In this document: piece after piece, positions 9,149 to 21,419 of the stretch
Numbering within the stretch: the first letter of the stretch is position 1
Layout of the letters: every line of letters starts with the position of its first letter
Assembly (NCBI RefSeq): GCF_040730185.1
Contig: NZ_CP160402.1
Span: 6,820,001-6,884,000 of the forward strand
From: Streptomyces sp. Je 1-332
GTDB taxonomy: Bacteria; Actinomycetota; Actinomycetes; Streptomycetales; Streptomycetaceae
DNA: 64,000 nucleotides
Direction of reading: 5' to 3'
Made by a program: the position numbers and the translations under genes
The notes under the pieces: model-generated
The model's database searches: none
The model's input: only the letters and a program-made list of their open reading frames with translations
What the model was told of the DNA's origin: nothing

Positions 9149-10066
9149 ATGACTCACGACGACGGACAAGGCCCGGACCACGGCCCCAAGCGCGCCCACG
9201 GCCACGACCGCGCCCACGGCCACCACCACGAGGACATCGACTGGGCCGCCATGGGCCCGATGCTGGAGCGGAACGCGGAGCTCGCCGCCCCGCAGAACCG
9301 TGAGATCGCCGAGTGGCTGCGCACCTGGCAGCTGGAACCGAAGCTGATCGCGGATGTGGGCAGCGGCTCGGGGAGCACCTCCTTCCTCCTCGCCGAGATC
9401 TTCCCCAACGCATGGGTGACGGCGGTGGACCCGGCGGAGCCGCTTCTGGAGCGCGCGAGGGAGCGGGCCGCCCGCGAGGGCCTGTCGGACAGGATCCGCA
9501 CGCTCCACGCGGAACTCCCTGCAGGGATCGCCGAGTTGCCGTCCGCCGACCTCCTGTGGATCGGCAGGGCCCTGCACCACGTCGGCGACCAGGAGGCGGC
9601 ACTGACCGCCCTCGCCGAGCGCCTGGCACCCGGCGGCGCGATCGCGCTCCTGGAAGGCGGCCTGAACCAGCGCAGCCTGCCCCGCGACATCGGCTTCGGC
9701 CGCCCCGGCCTCCAGACGCGCTTCGACCTGGCGGACGACATGTGGTTCACGCGGATGCGCGCGGAGCTCCCGGGCGCGAAGTCAGTCACGGAGGACTGGC
9801 CCACGCTCCTCACCGAGGCGGGCCTGCGCCACGCGGGCACCCGAACGTTCCTCCTGGACCTGCCGTCCCCGGTCTCCGCCACGGCCCGCGCCCACCTGAT
9901 CTCGGAACTCGCCCGCCGCCGCGAAATGCACGAGGAAACCCTGGACGCCGACGACTTGACCACGATCGACCGCCTCCTGAACGAGAACGACCCCCAGAGC
10001 CTGCACCACAGGCCGGACGTGTTCTTGTTGTCGGCGCAGACGGTGCATGTGGGGGTCAGGGCGTAG
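9149..10066 (+). CDS. SAM-dependent methyltransferase with histidine-rich N-terminus
   Basis: A 305-residue methyltransferase. Motif I is IADVGSGSG (residues 67-75), followed by VTAVDPAEPLLERAR. The first 30 residues are strikingly rich in His, Gly and Asp (RAHGHDRAHGHHHEDIDW), which looks like a metal-binding tail. The remainder resembles Methyltransf_12/25 members with a C-terminal helical cap. It is not closely similar to the neighbouring methyltransferase at 8257, so the pair is not a recent duplication. Its last 11 bases overlap the 3' end of the convergent glycosyltransferase gene at 10056. Substrate unknown. Confidence 0.87.
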   Translation: MTHDDGQGPDHGPKRAHGHDRAHGHHHEDIDWAAMGPMLERNAELAAPQNREIAEWLRTWQLEPKLIADVGSGSGSTSFLLAEIFPNAWVTAVDPAEPLLERARERAAREGLSDRIRTLHAELPAGIAELPSADLLWIGRALHHVGDQEAALTALAERLAPGGAIALLEGGLNQRSLPRDIGFGRPGLQTRFDLADDMWFTRMRAELPGAKSVTEDWPTLLTEAGLRHAGTRTFLLDLPSPVSATARAHLISELARRREMHEETLDADDLTTIDRLLNENDPQSLHHRPDVFLLSAQTVHVGVRA

Positions 10067-11468
10067 GCGGGCAGTGGCCGGGGTGGGCGTAGAGGGTGAG
10101 GCGTGCTCCGTGCACGCGTCGGCTCTCGCACGGCGCGAAGTGTTCCCCGAGGACCGTTCGCTTCACGGCGGCGACGTCGGCGGGGTCGGCCGGGGCGCCG
10201 GTCGGATCGCCGACGGCGAGTACGCGGGTGTGCCCGAGCATCCGGGCCCGTAGGACGGACGCCGGCACTTCGGTGCCGTACAGCGTGTGGGAGGCGGCCG
10301 GGCTCCGGTCGGCGGCAAGATCGTCGAAGCCGTCGGGAACCGTGAGGCCGGGCAACAGGGAGGTGATCCTTCGCCATCCGGGCAGGTACAGCACGCCGTC
10401 ACCCGGCCTGCCGAGGCTCCGCATCTCCCGCGCGACGGCCGTGACGTTGTCGGAACGGCTCTGCGGTGATCGCAGCTGTGTGGCAGTGGGGATCAGTGAG
10501 AGCAGGGTCGTCGCGGCGGCCACCGCTGCCAGAGCGATCCGCGGCCGTCCGCCCCGCGCCACACGGTCGAGCGCCCCGCCGAGCAGCAGCGCGAGACCGG
10601 CCGTGCAGTACAGGACGTAGCGCTCCACGTAGAGCGGCTTGAAAAGCGAGAGCAGCATCAGAGCAGCCGCAGGCACGACGAGCAGCGGGAGAGCGACTCT
10701 GGGCAGACCGGTCGCGGGCCGTACTCCCGTGCGCCCCTTGAGGAGTAGGAGCACGGTGCAGGCGGCCCCGATCAGCCACACCCTGGCGGCGCCCGTGAAG
10801 GCGCTGCCGCCGACCTCGATCCAGCTCACCTGCGTGGCCTGCGCCCGGCTCAGTGCGGCGAGCGGGGCGACGACGATGACGACGACCGCCGCGGCGACAG
10901 CCCATCGGCGGCGTTCCGCCCGCGGCACCGCGACGGCGTGCGCGAGCAGTGCGAGCACGGCGAACTCGTGCAGCAGACAGGCCGCGAGGACCAGCCCGCC
11001 GTACCCCGCCCACAGCCGGGGGCGGCGCGTCTGCGCCGCACGCACCAGCAGCCAGGTGGCCCAGACGACGAGTGCGCACACCATCGCGTACGAACGGCCC
11101 TCCTGCGCGAATCGCTGGACCTCCGGGAGCAGTGCGAACACCACTCCGGAGAAGAGTCCCGCGCGCGGCCCCGCGAGTCGCCCTCCGATGAGCGTCACGC
11201 CCACCGCGGCGGCGCACATCGCGAGTACCGAAGGCAGCCGCAGGACGAGCAACGGGTCGACGTCGTGGAAGATCGCGTAGAGCCCGTGCACGCACACGTA
11301 GTAGAACCCGTGCACGGCGTCCACAGTGCCCAGCGTGTGCCAGATGTCGGCGAGACCGCGGTGCGTCACGTCGTACGTCACCGCCTCGTCCCGCCACATG
11401 GCGCCGCCGCGCCGTATGCCCCACAGGCCGAGGGCGAGGGAGAGGAGCACGGAAGGCAGGACGGACAT
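10056..11468 (-). CDS. Polytopic membrane glycosyltransferase, PMT/ArnT-like (GT39/GT83 type)
   Basis: A 470-residue membrane protein with about ten hydrophobic segments. The first luminal loop holds the acidic motif MWRDEAVTYDVTHRG, the D-E pair typical of GT-C glycosyltransferases that use polyprenyl-phosphate sugars. The family transfers mannose, arabinose or similar sugars to protein or lipid acceptors on the outer membrane face. A soluble C-terminal domain follows the last membrane span. It starts at ATG 11468 and is divergent from the STAND protein at 11725. Donor and acceptor cannot be read from the sequence. Confidence 0.82.
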   Translation of the reverse strand: MSVLPSVLLSLALGLWGIRRGGAMWRDEAVTYDVTHRGLADIWHTLGTVDAVHGFYYVCVHGLYAIFHDVDPLLVLRLPSVLAMCAAAVGVTLIGGRLAGPRAGLFSGVVFALLPEVQRFAQEGRSYAMVCALVVWATWLLVRAAQTRRPRLWAGYGGLVLAACLLHEFAVLALLAHAVAVPRAERRRWAVAAAVVVIVVAPLAALSRAQATQVSWIEVGGSAFTGAARVWLIGAACTVLLLLKGRTGVRPATGLPRVALPLLVVPAAALMLLSLFKPLYVERYVLYCTAGLALLLGGALDRVARGGRPRIALAAVAAATTLLSLIPTATQLRSPQSRSDNVTAVAREMRSLGRPGDGVLYLPGWRRITSLLPGLTVPDGFDDLAADRSPAASHTLYGTEVPASVLRARMLGHTRVLAVGDPTGAPADPADVAAVKRTVLGEHFAPCESRRVHGARLTLYAHPGHCPPTP

Positions 11469-11633
11469 CGGCCACTGGGTGAAGACGGGTGGCCTACCGG
11501 CGTCCCGGACCGTGGTCGGCGACGAGGCGGGACGGCTGGGCTGAAGGGTGTCGATGACAGGCTCCCCGTGGCTGAACGTCGGCTCGAAGTGGGCCCCTCA
11601 AGGACCCGAAAGCACGAGTTCAGCCGCCCGCGG

Positions 11634-11669
11634 ATTGATAGGCAGCCCTGTCCCGCCCCGCCTATCAAT
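11634..11669. promoter_or_regulatory. 10-bp inverted repeat operator upstream of the STAND-WD40 gene
   Basis: ATTGATAGGC (11634-11643) and GCCTATCAAT (11660-11669) form a perfect inverted repeat with a 16-bp spacer. Just downstream, TTGCTAGCGT could serve as part of a -10 region, so the palindrome sits where a repressor or dimeric activator would act on the gene starting at 11725. It lies 56 bp before that start. The binding protein is unknown; the HTH domain of the STAND protein is one candidate. Confidence 0.6.
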
Positions 11670-11724
11670 TGCTAGCGTGGGCCCGGATCTTGACCGGCGA
11701 GGGCCGGGGGAGGGGGACCGGGGG

Positions 11725-14700
11725 ATGGGGCGACGGGAGAAGCCGCTGGAGCCGGCGGCCGGCCCCGTCCAGCGCCTGGCGCACGAACTCCGCAAGCTCC
11801 GGGTGGAAGCGGGCAGCCCCACCTACCGGTCGATGGCCGAGCGCGTGCCCTACTCGGCGCCCACACTCTCCGCGGCAGCCGCGGGGGAGCGGCTGCCGAC
11901 CCTGCCCGTGCTGCTCGCCTACGTGTCCGTGTGCGCCGGGGACCCGGAGGCGTGGACCAGACGCTGGTACGAGACGGTCGCCGAGGACGCCGAACGCGAC
12001 AGGGAGGGAGGAGATTCGCCCTATCCGGGGCTCGCCCGATTCGGCACCGACGAGCGGGAGCACTTCCACGGGCGCGGTGATCTCGTGGCCGAACTGCTGC
12101 GGCTTGTTTCGCAGCACCGCGTCACGGCAGTGATCGGCGCATCGGGCAGCGGCAAGTCCTCGCTGCTGCGGGCCGGTCTCATCCCGGCATTGCGAGAGAC
12201 CGTCGACGCCCGGCGCCCCGCGGCGATCCGCATCCTCACTCCGGGCGACCGGCCGGCCCGCACGCATCAGGGTCTCCTCACGCCCTCCGACGGCGAGGGC
12301 GACACGCTCCTCGTGGTCGACCAGTTCGAGGAGGTCTTCTCGCTCTGTCACGATCCGGCCGAACGGGATCAATTCCTGGCCCGGTTGCTGGTGGCCCGCG
12401 CCCCCGAGAGCCGCCTGCGCGTGATCGTCGCCGTACGGGCCGACTTCTACGGCCGGTGCGCCGAACACGGCCCCCTCGCCGAAGCACTGTCCGAGGCCGG
12501 TCTCCTCGTCGGGCCCATGTCGCCGAGCCGTCTGCGCGAGGCCATCGTCAGGCCCGCGGCGGCCGAAGGCCTCATCGTCGAGCGGGCGTTGACGGCCAGG
12601 ATCGTCGCCGACGTGGCGGACGAGCCGGGCGGCCTGCCCCTCATGGCGCACGCCTTGCGCGAGGTGTGGCGGCGCCGCACAGGCAAGACGCTGACGGAGG
12701 CGGCGTACGAGGCGATCGGCGGGGTACGCGGCGCGATCGCGCACACGGCGGAGGAAGCGTTCGCACGCTTCACCGAGCCGGAGGCCATGACGGCCCGCAC
12801 ACTCCTTCTGCGGATGGTCGCGCCGGGGGACGGCACGCAGGACACCCGCCGCCCCGTCGACCGCGCCGAACTCCCGGCCGGCTGCGACGACGTACTGGAG
12901 GCCCTGATCGGGGCCCGCCTGCTCACCGTCGACGGCACGACGGTCGACCTCGCGCACGAGGCCCTGCTCAGCGCCTGGCCCAGACTGCGCGGCTGGATCG
13001 AGGGGGACCGGGAACGGCTGCGGCTGCATCGCGCACTGACCGAAGCGGCCGTCATATGGCGCGAGTTGGGGAGCGATCAGGGAGCGGTGTACCGAGGGAC
13101 GCGGCTCACCGCGGCGCGCGAGACCTTCGGCGAAGACCCGGACACGGCCGAACTGACCCGTCTTGAGCGGCAGTTCCTGGAAGCGAGCGTCGCGGCGCAC
13201 GACGAAGGGGTGCGCGCGAAGGCGCGCGCGGCTCGCCGCACACGTTCGCTGCTGTCCGGCCTCGTCGTGCTCCTGTGCCTCGCGGTCGTCGCGGGAGTGG
13301 CCGCCTGGCAGCAGAACCGTGACGGGGAGCGGCGCCGGGCGGAGGCGGAGGCTCGCCGGATCGTCGGCGTCGCGCGGACGCTGCGTGCGTCGGACCCGGC
13401 GACCGCGATGCGGCTGAGCGTGGCGGCCTGGCGCGTGGCGGACCTGCCCGAGACCAGGGAGGCGGTGCGCGGCGCCGCCGCGTGGCGGGAGCGGGACGCG
13501 TTCTCCGGCCTCGACGACGGCACCGCGCCGGGCGCCCCCCGCTTTCTGAGCGCGGACGGCCGCACGCTGACGTCGATGGCCCGTGACCGTGTGGTGCGCT
13601 GGGACATGCGCGACCGGCGCCGCATCGACGCGCACACCAGGCCGGGCAGCTACGAAAGAAGCATGGACGTCAGCGCCGAGGGGAGGCTGATCGCGCAGCA
13701 CGGCGAAGACGGCGTTCAGGTGTGGGACATGCAACGGAAGCGAGCACTCGGCCGACCCTTCGGGCCAGGTGAATGGCGCGACACGGAAGGGGAGTTCGGG
13801 CCCAGTGGGCGGACCTTCGTCCTCCGCTCGGGGACCCGGGGTGGAGCCACGGTTCAGGTGTGGGACGTCCGGCGCCACGAGCTGCTCGACGAGATCTCCG
13901 GCCGAGCGACCGACAGCCCGGCCCCGGCGCTCAGCCCCGACGACCGGCTGCTCGCGACCTGTTCCGCCAAGGACGGCCGCCTCTCCCTCAGGGACACGGT
14001 GAAGGGACGGGAGATGCGACGGACGTGGCCGCGTGAGGTGGACGAACAGGCCTGCGGCGCTCCGGGGCTGATGTTCACGCCCGACAGCCGCGCGCTGGCG
14101 TTCGACGGGAAGGGCGGGCTCCGGACCTGGGAGCCGCGAACCGGACGGGAACGTCCGAAGATCAAGGTGCCGGGTCTCGACGAAGACAACCTGTCCTTCA
14201 GTGCGGACGGTGACACGGTGGCTGCCCTCGGGGACGGGGACATCACACTGTGGCGGACCGAGGCGCCCGGCACTCCACTGCTGCGCCACCCCGTCCCCGA
14301 CCGCGGGGCCACCGACGTGCGGTGGGACGCGGAGGCAGGCGTGATCCGCTACATGGCCAATGCGGAGGTCGTCAGAACCATCGAGGTCGGCAAGGCTCTC
14401 TCGACGCACCGCCTGAAGCAGCCCCTCGCCGCGGCGCGCTTCAGCCCTGACGGGCGGACCCTGGCGTCCGTCGAAACCGGCGGCGACGGAGCCGAGTTCA
14501 GGCTGCGTGACGCGCGCGACGGCACGGTGTCCCGGGCGCTGCCGGGCCAGGGATGCCAAGACTGCGGAGCACCGGCGTGGGCGTTCTCACCGGACGGCCG
14601 CAGATTCGCGTACGGGGTCGCGGGCCGGCACGGCACCACCGTGCGGCAGTGGGACGTCGGACGCGGCAAGGGGGCGTCCCGCACTCGAGTGCCGTCGTGG

Positions 14701-15426
14701 GTCGAGAGCCTTGTCGTCCCGGCCGAGGGGGCGGACGTGGTGACCGGGGGCGCGCCCCTGGAGGTGCAGGACAACGACAACTGGCACGTCGAGGTCTGGA
14801 AGGTGGAGGGCACGACCCGCACCAAGGCGCTGCGCCGCCGGACCGCCGGTCATTCCGGCACCCTGGCTCCCGACGGCCTCTCGCTGCTCACCTGGGACGG
14901 TGTGCTGACCGACCTCGAGACGGGCCGGTCGGTCAGTGCGCTGCGCGGCGAGGACATGCTTGCCGCCGCTGTCTACAGCCCCGACGGCCGCCATCTCGCG
15001 GTGTCCGACACCAACGGCAGGCTCACCTTGTGGGATGCGCGAGGCACCCGCGTCCTCGGAGTGCTCTCGCCGGGTTCGTACGACAGGGGCAGTGCGAGCG
15101 AGCCACTCGGCTCCGTCCTGTCCTTCTCCGAGGACGGCCGCTACGTCGCGGCGGGCGGGGAGGACGGCACCGTACGCGTCTGGGAGACCGGCACGCCACG
15201 TCTGCAAGGCACCGAGTACCCCGGGACCGACGGCCCCGTCCTGGCCCTCGGCTTCGCGGGCTCCCAACTGCGCGTGGCCACACCGCGCGTTCCCACCCGT
15301 TCCCTGGCCATCGATCCCGAGCGGGCGGCGCAGGCCGTGTGCGACAGGGCCCGCGGCGGCCTCACGCGGGAGCAGTGGCGGACGTACCTGCCCGGCCTCG
15401 GCCATCGGGAGACCTGCACGGACTGA
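11725..15426 (+). CDS. HTH-STAND NTPase with WD40 repeat domain
   Basis: A 1233-residue signal-transduction NTPase. In order: a helix-turn-helix-like domain (residues about 12-75, HELRKLRVEAGS), a linker with YPGLARFGTDEREHFHGR, a STAND-type NTPase with Walker A GASGSGKSSLLRAGL near residues 138-152 and Walker B-like LLVVDQFEEVF, a winged-helix region, a single membrane helix near residues 507-528 (LLSGLVVLLCLAVVAGVAAW), and a C-terminal beta-propeller (about 580-1210) with repeats such as FSPDGRTLASVE and YSPDGRHLAVSD. STAND proteins oligomerise on a trigger and are known in signalling and in phage defence. The ATG at 11725 follows a purine-rich GGGGGA stretch. No effector or partner gene is adjacent. 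Confidence 0.9.
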   Translation: MGRREKPLEPAAGPVQRLAHELRKLRVEAGSPTYRSMAERVPYSAPTLSAAAAGERLPTLPVLLAYVSVCAGDPEAWTRRWYETVAEDAERDREGGDSPYPGLARFGTDEREHFHGRGDLVAELLRLVSQHRVTAVIGASGSGKSSLLRAGLIPALRETVDARRPAAIRILTPGDRPARTHQGLLTPSDGEGDTLLVVDQFEEVFSLCHDPAERDQFLARLLVARAPESRLRVIVAVRADFYGRCAEHGPLAEALSEAGLLVGPMSPSRLREAIVRPAAAEGLIVERALTARIVADVADEPGGLPLMAHALREVWRRRTGKTLTEAAYEAIGGVRGAIAHTAEEAFARFTEPEAMTARTLLLRMVAPGDGTQDTRRPVDRAELPAGCDDVLEALIGARLLTVDGTTVDLAHEALLSAWPRLRGWIEGDRERLRLHRALTEAAVIWRELGSDQGAVYRGTRLTAARETFGEDPDTAELTRLERQFLEASVAAHDEGVRAKARAARRTRSLLSGLVVLLCLAVVAGVAAWQQNRDGERRRAEAEARRIVGVARTLRASDPATAMRLSVAAWRVADLPETREAVRGAAAWRERDAFSGLDDGTAPGAPRFLSADGRTLTSMARDRVVRWDMRDRRRIDAHTRPGSYERSMDVSAEGRLIAQHGEDGVQVWDMQRKRALGRPFGPGEWRDTEGEFGPSGRTFVLRSGTRGGATVQVWDVRRHELLDEISGRATDSPAPALSPDDRLLATCSAKDGRLSLRDTVKGREMRRTWPREVDEQACGAPGLMFTPDSRALAFDGKGGLRTWEPRTGRERPKIKVPGLDEDNLSFSADGDTVAALGDGDITLWRTEAPGTPLLRHPVPDRGATDVRWDAEAGVIRYMANAEVVRTIEVGKALSTHRLKQPLAAARFSPDGRTLASVETGGDGAEFRLRDARDGTVSRALPGQGCQDCGAPAWAFSPDGRRFAYGVAGRHGTTVRQWDVGRGKGASRTRVPSWVESLVVPAEGADVVTGGAPLEVQDNDNWHVEVWKVEGTTRTKALRRRTAGHSGTLAPDGLSLLTWDGVLTDLETGRSVSALRGEDMLAAAVYSPDGRHLAVSDTNGRLTLWDARGTRVLGVLSPGSYDRGSASEPLGSVLSFSEDGRYVAAGGEDGTVRVWETGTPRLQGTEYPGTDGPVLALGFAGSQLRVATPRVPTRSLAIDPERAAQAVCDRARGGLTREQWRTYLPGLGHRETCTD

Positions 15427-15466
15427 AGGGCGCCCCCACCGGCCCGAGCCGGTGAAGGCGCCCTTC
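15425..15466. terminator. Bidirectional hairpin terminator
   Basis: GAAGGGCGCC (15425-15434) pairs with GGCGCCCTTC (15457-15466), and an inner CACCGGC/GCCGGTG stem extends it. It lies between the stops of the convergent genes at 11725-15426 and 15496-16329, so it can serve both. Confidence 0.85.
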
Positions 15467-15495
15467 GTCTCGTTCAGTGGCTTGGGGCGACCGAC

Positions 15496-16329
15496 TCAGG
15501 ACACGTCGAACGAAGCCGGGTCCGGGCCCAGGCGTCGGTCCTCGTTCAGGGCGCTGATCGCCGCCATGTCCTCGGGGTCGAGTTCGAAGCCGAAGACGTC
15601 GATGTTCTCCTTGATCCGGGACGGGGTCACGGACTTGGGGATCACCACGTTGCCGAGCTGGATGTGCCAGCGCAGGACGACCTGGGCCGGCGTGCGGCCG
15701 TGCTTCTGGGCGATTGCGATGATCGCCGGGACCTCGAGGAGGCCCTTGCCCTGGCCGAGCGGGGACCAGGCCTCCGTGGCGATGCCCTGTTCCGCGTGGA
15801 ACTCGCGGGAGGCGCGCTGCTGGAGGTGCGGGTGGAGCTCGATCTGGTTGACCGCCGGGATGACCGACGTCTCGGCGAGCAGCTGCTCCAGGTGCTCGGG
15901 CAGGAAGTTCGAGACACCGATGGACTTCGCGCGGCCGTCGGCCTGGATCTTCTCGAAGGCCTTGTACGTGTCCACGGCGAGGCCCTTGGAGGGCAGCGGC
16001 CAATGGATCAGGTACAGGTCCACGTAATCGAGGCCGAGCTTGTCCAGGGACGCGTCGAAGGCGCGCAGCGTCGAGTCGTATCCCTGGTCGGTGTTCCAGA
16101 GCTTCGTCGTGACGAAGAGCTCCTCGCGGGCGATGCCGGAGGAGGCGATGGCCTTGCCGGTGCCCTCTTCGTTGCCGTAGACGGCAGCGGTGTCGATGCT
16201 GCGGTACCCGGCCTCCAGCGCCGTCGCGACGGCCGACCGGGCCTCGTCGTCCGGGACCTGCCAGACGCCGAAACCGAGCTGCGGCATCTCGACGCCGTTG
16301 TTCAGGATGATCGGGGGGACCTTGCTCAC
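15496..16329 (-). CDS. Aldo/keto reductase
   Basis: A 277-residue NADPH-dependent reductase of the AKR5-like group (2,5-diketo-gluconate reductase type). The catalytic tetrad is present: Asp46 and Tyr51 (SIDTAAVYGNE), Lys76 (TTKLWNT) and His109 (YLIHWPLP). The NADPH-binding C-terminal segment is VIPKSVTPSRIKENIDVF. The GTG at 16329 (MSKVPPIILNNG) is chosen because AAGGA precedes it by about ten bases and it gives the normal family N-terminus; a longer reading to 16380 lacks conserved sequence. It stands alone, convergent with the STAND gene. Physiological substrate is unknown. Confidence 0.92.
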   Translation of the reverse strand: MSKVPPIILNNGVEMPQLGFGVWQVPDDEARSAVATALEAGYRSIDTAAVYGNEEGTGKAIASSGIAREELFVTTKLWNTDQGYDSTLRAFDASLDKLGLDYVDLYLIHWPLPSKGLAVDTYKAFEKIQADGRAKSIGVSNFLPEHLEQLLAETSVIPAVNQIELHPHLQQRASREFHAEQGIATEAWSPLGQGKGLLEVPAIIAIAQKHGRTPAQVVLRWHIQLGNVVIPKSVTPSRIKENIDVFGFELDPEDMAAISALNEDRRLGPDPASFDVS

Positions 16330-16487
16330 GAGCTTTCGATCCTTAAGTCGTCGGGTGGTACTCCCATGGTCAACGAACACGTGCGGTGCCGCATTCCTTG
16401 ACCACTCCCATGTGCACGACTCTATTGCACATCTTTGAACTCGGAATACTTATGTGAACGACCGGTAAATGCTCGGATGTGCGGTGG

Positions 16488-17260
16488 CTAAGCCGCCGTC
16501 GTGCCGAGATACGCGTCCCGCACCCTCGGGTCCGCGCGTACCTCGGCCGCCGTGCCCTCGGCCAGGACGGTGCCGAGGTCGAGGACCACGACGCGGGCGC
16601 AGAGTTCCATCACGAACGCGACGTTGTGCTCCACGAGGAGCACGGCGCAGTCCTCCTCGTCCGCGAGGTGCCGGATGACGGCCGACAGCTGGCCTCGCTC
16701 GTCGGCCGTCATCCCGGAGGCGGGTTCGTCCAGGAGGAGCACCCTGGGCGGGTCCGCCACCGCGCGTGCCAGTTCCACCATGCGGGCCCGGCCGACCGGG
16801 AGAGCGCCCGCGTAAGCCTGGGCCAGGTGCTCAAGTCCGCACTCACGCAGCACGGTTGAGGCCCGAGCGCGTCGGTCCTTCTCGTACGTACGCCGGGTGG
16901 GCGCCGCGAGGAGGTCCGCGCCGAACCCGCCACCGCCGCCGCGCCACTCCTGCGCGACGAGCAGATTGTCGGCGACCGTGAGCTGCCCGAAGAGCTGCTG
17001 GCGCTGGAAGGTGCGGCGCATGCCGTGGCGGGCGCGCCAGACGGGCGAGCGGCGGGTGACGTCGGCGCCGTCGAGCAGGACGCGCCCCCGGTCGGGGCGG
17101 CGGATGCCGGAGACGACGTCGAACAGGGTGGTCTTTCCTGCTCCGTTGGGGCCGATGAGGCCGCAGACCTCGCCGGGGCGCAGGCTCAGGTCCACGCCGT
17201 CGAGTGCGTGGATTCCGCCGAAGCGGACGCCGATGCCGGACGCTTCGATGACGTTCTCGC

Positions 17261-17264
<4 letters not shown>
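16488..17264 (-). CDS. ABC transporter ATP-binding protein, LivG type
   Basis: A 258-residue ATPase of the hydrophobic amino acid (HAAT/LIV) uptake family. Walker A is GPNGAGKT (residues 38-45), the C-loop is LPVGRARMVELARA (the LP.G variant common in LivG), and Walker B is VLLLDEPASG near 175-184. The C-terminal DAYLGTTAA tail is typical of LivG. It is the last gene of the fadD-livJ-livHMF-livG run, overlapping the fusion permease stop as ATGA. It supplies the second ATPase; the first is fused to the permeases. The substrate may be a branched-chain amino acid or another carboxylate. Confidence 0.93.
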
Positions 17265-20095
<2,831 letters not shown>

Positions 20096-20110
20096 GAGTG
20101 GCCCGCCCTT

Positions 20111-21373
20111 CTACTTGAAGGGGATGGGTTCGTAGCACCTGAAGGGCGACGACACCGAGTACGTGCCGTCCTTCAGCTGCACGAGGGCGCCGCAGCCGAA
20201 CGACTCCTTCTGTCCCTTGGGCAGACTGCGGTCGCCGACCATCGTGTCCTTGTCCGAGAAGCCGTTCGCCGCCGCCTGGAAGGCGTTTACGGTCAGGTCC
20301 TTGCCCGCCTTCTCGGCGATCGAGAGGAAGAGGTCCGCCGACATATAGCCGGTCATCATGTGCATGTTGAGCGGGACATCCTCGCCCGCCGTCTTCCTGA
20401 TGTCCGCCTTGAACTGCTTCATCGCCGCCGTCTTCTGCTCGAAGGGCTGGAAGGACAGCAGGATGTGCACGCCGTCGAGCGCCTTCCTCGTCGCGCTCTT
20501 GGCGAGCAGACCGGGGTCGTAGTCGGTCGGGTCCGTGATCACGCCCTTGAACCCGGAGCGCTTGACGGCCGTGAACAGGCCGATGTTGTACGGGGTCTGC
20601 ATCACGGAGACAACGACGTCCGGCGCCTTGCCGCCGTCGGAGCGCAGGATCTCCTTGGTGTACGCCGACCAGTCGCTCGGCACGGAGGTCGCGGGCACGG
20701 TCGACTTGGCGTACGTGACCTGGTAACCGGCGGCAGCGAAGCTCTGCTTGTAGGTGCGGATGGCGAAGGTGCCCGCGTCGTTGTCGTTGGCGAGGATGGC
20801 CACGGACTTGCCCTTCGAGCCGTCCGTGACCTTCTTCAGGCCCTCGGGCCAGCTCTGGGTGATGGTGCCGCCCGGCATCGGGACCATGCAGCCGCCGAAG
20901 CCGTACATGTAACTCGGTCCGCAGAAGGGCGGGATGGTGCCCCAGCCGAACGTCGGCACCTTCTGCTTCTGGAGGAAGTCGGCGCCGGAGAAGGTGACCG
21001 AGCTCATCGGCGAGATCGCGAACACCTTGTCCTGCTGGACGAGTTTGCGCGCCGCCGCGAGATTCTTGCCGGGGTCCTGGCCGTCGTCCTCCGCGCCCAG
21101 GTAGTCGATCTTCCGCCCGTGTACGCCGCCTTCGGCGTTCGCGCGGTCGAAGCGGGCCTTCGCGCCGAGGTCGGTGTCCTTCTTGCTGTAACCGCTCGCG
21201 GTCGTCATGGAGACGATGCCGCCGACCTTGATGGAGTCGGCGCTCACGCCACGTACGGAACCGCCTGCCTTGTCTCCGCCGCTCGAATCACTGCTGTTGG
21301 AGGCGGAGTTGCAGGCGGTGGCGAGCAACAGCGCGGCCACGGCGGCGGTGATGGTGCGGATCGATCGCGACAC
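20111..21373 (-). CDS. ABC transporter substrate-binding lipoprotein, LivJ type
   Basis: A 420-residue type I periplasmic-binding-type protein (Peripla_BP_6). The N-terminus has a lipoprotein signal with lipobox LATAC, placing the modified cysteine at residue 21, so it should be anchored to the outer face of the membrane. The mature part begins IKVGGIVSMTTASGYSKKD, typical of branched-chain amino acid/amide binding proteins. Start is GTG at 21373, preceded by AGGGGG. Its stop is 15 bp before the fused permease gene, so it feeds that importer. Cys residues near CGPSYMYGFGGC may form a disulfide. Ligand unknown. Confidence 0.92.
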   Translation of the reverse strand: MSRSIRTITAAVAALLLATACNSASNSSDSSGGDKAGGSVRGVSADSIKVGGIVSMTTASGYSKKDTDLGAKARFDRANAEGGVHGRKIDYLGAEDDGQDPGKNLAAARKLVQQDKVFAISPMSSVTFSGADFLQKQKVPTFGWGTIPPFCGPSYMYGFGGCMVPMPGGTITQSWPEGLKKVTDGSKGKSVAILANDNDAGTFAIRTYKQSFAAAGYQVTYAKSTVPATSVPSDWSAYTKEILRSDGGKAPDVVVSVMQTPYNIGLFTAVKRSGFKGVITDPTDYDPGLLAKSATRKALDGVHILLSFQPFEQKTAAMKQFKADIRKTAGEDVPLNMHMMTGYMSADLFLSIAEKAGKDLTVNAFQAAANGFSDKDTMVGDRSLPKGQKESFGCGALVQLKDGTYSVSSPFRCYEPIPFK

Positions 21374-21419
21374 GGGTCAGCCCCCTGAAGTCGAAGTGGG
21401 GCTGATTCTGTGCGGGACC

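Noticed and set aside
8257..10066. The two methyltransferases as a tandem duplication
   Set aside because: Their motif I sequences (DVACGTG and DVGSGSG), lengths and terminal regions differ too much for a recent duplication.
11665..14559. A 964-codon minus-strand frame opposite the STAND-WD40 gene
   Set aside because: Composition is Arg/Gly/Pro/His-rich with no motifs, and the plus strand has intact Walker and WD40 motifs throughout.
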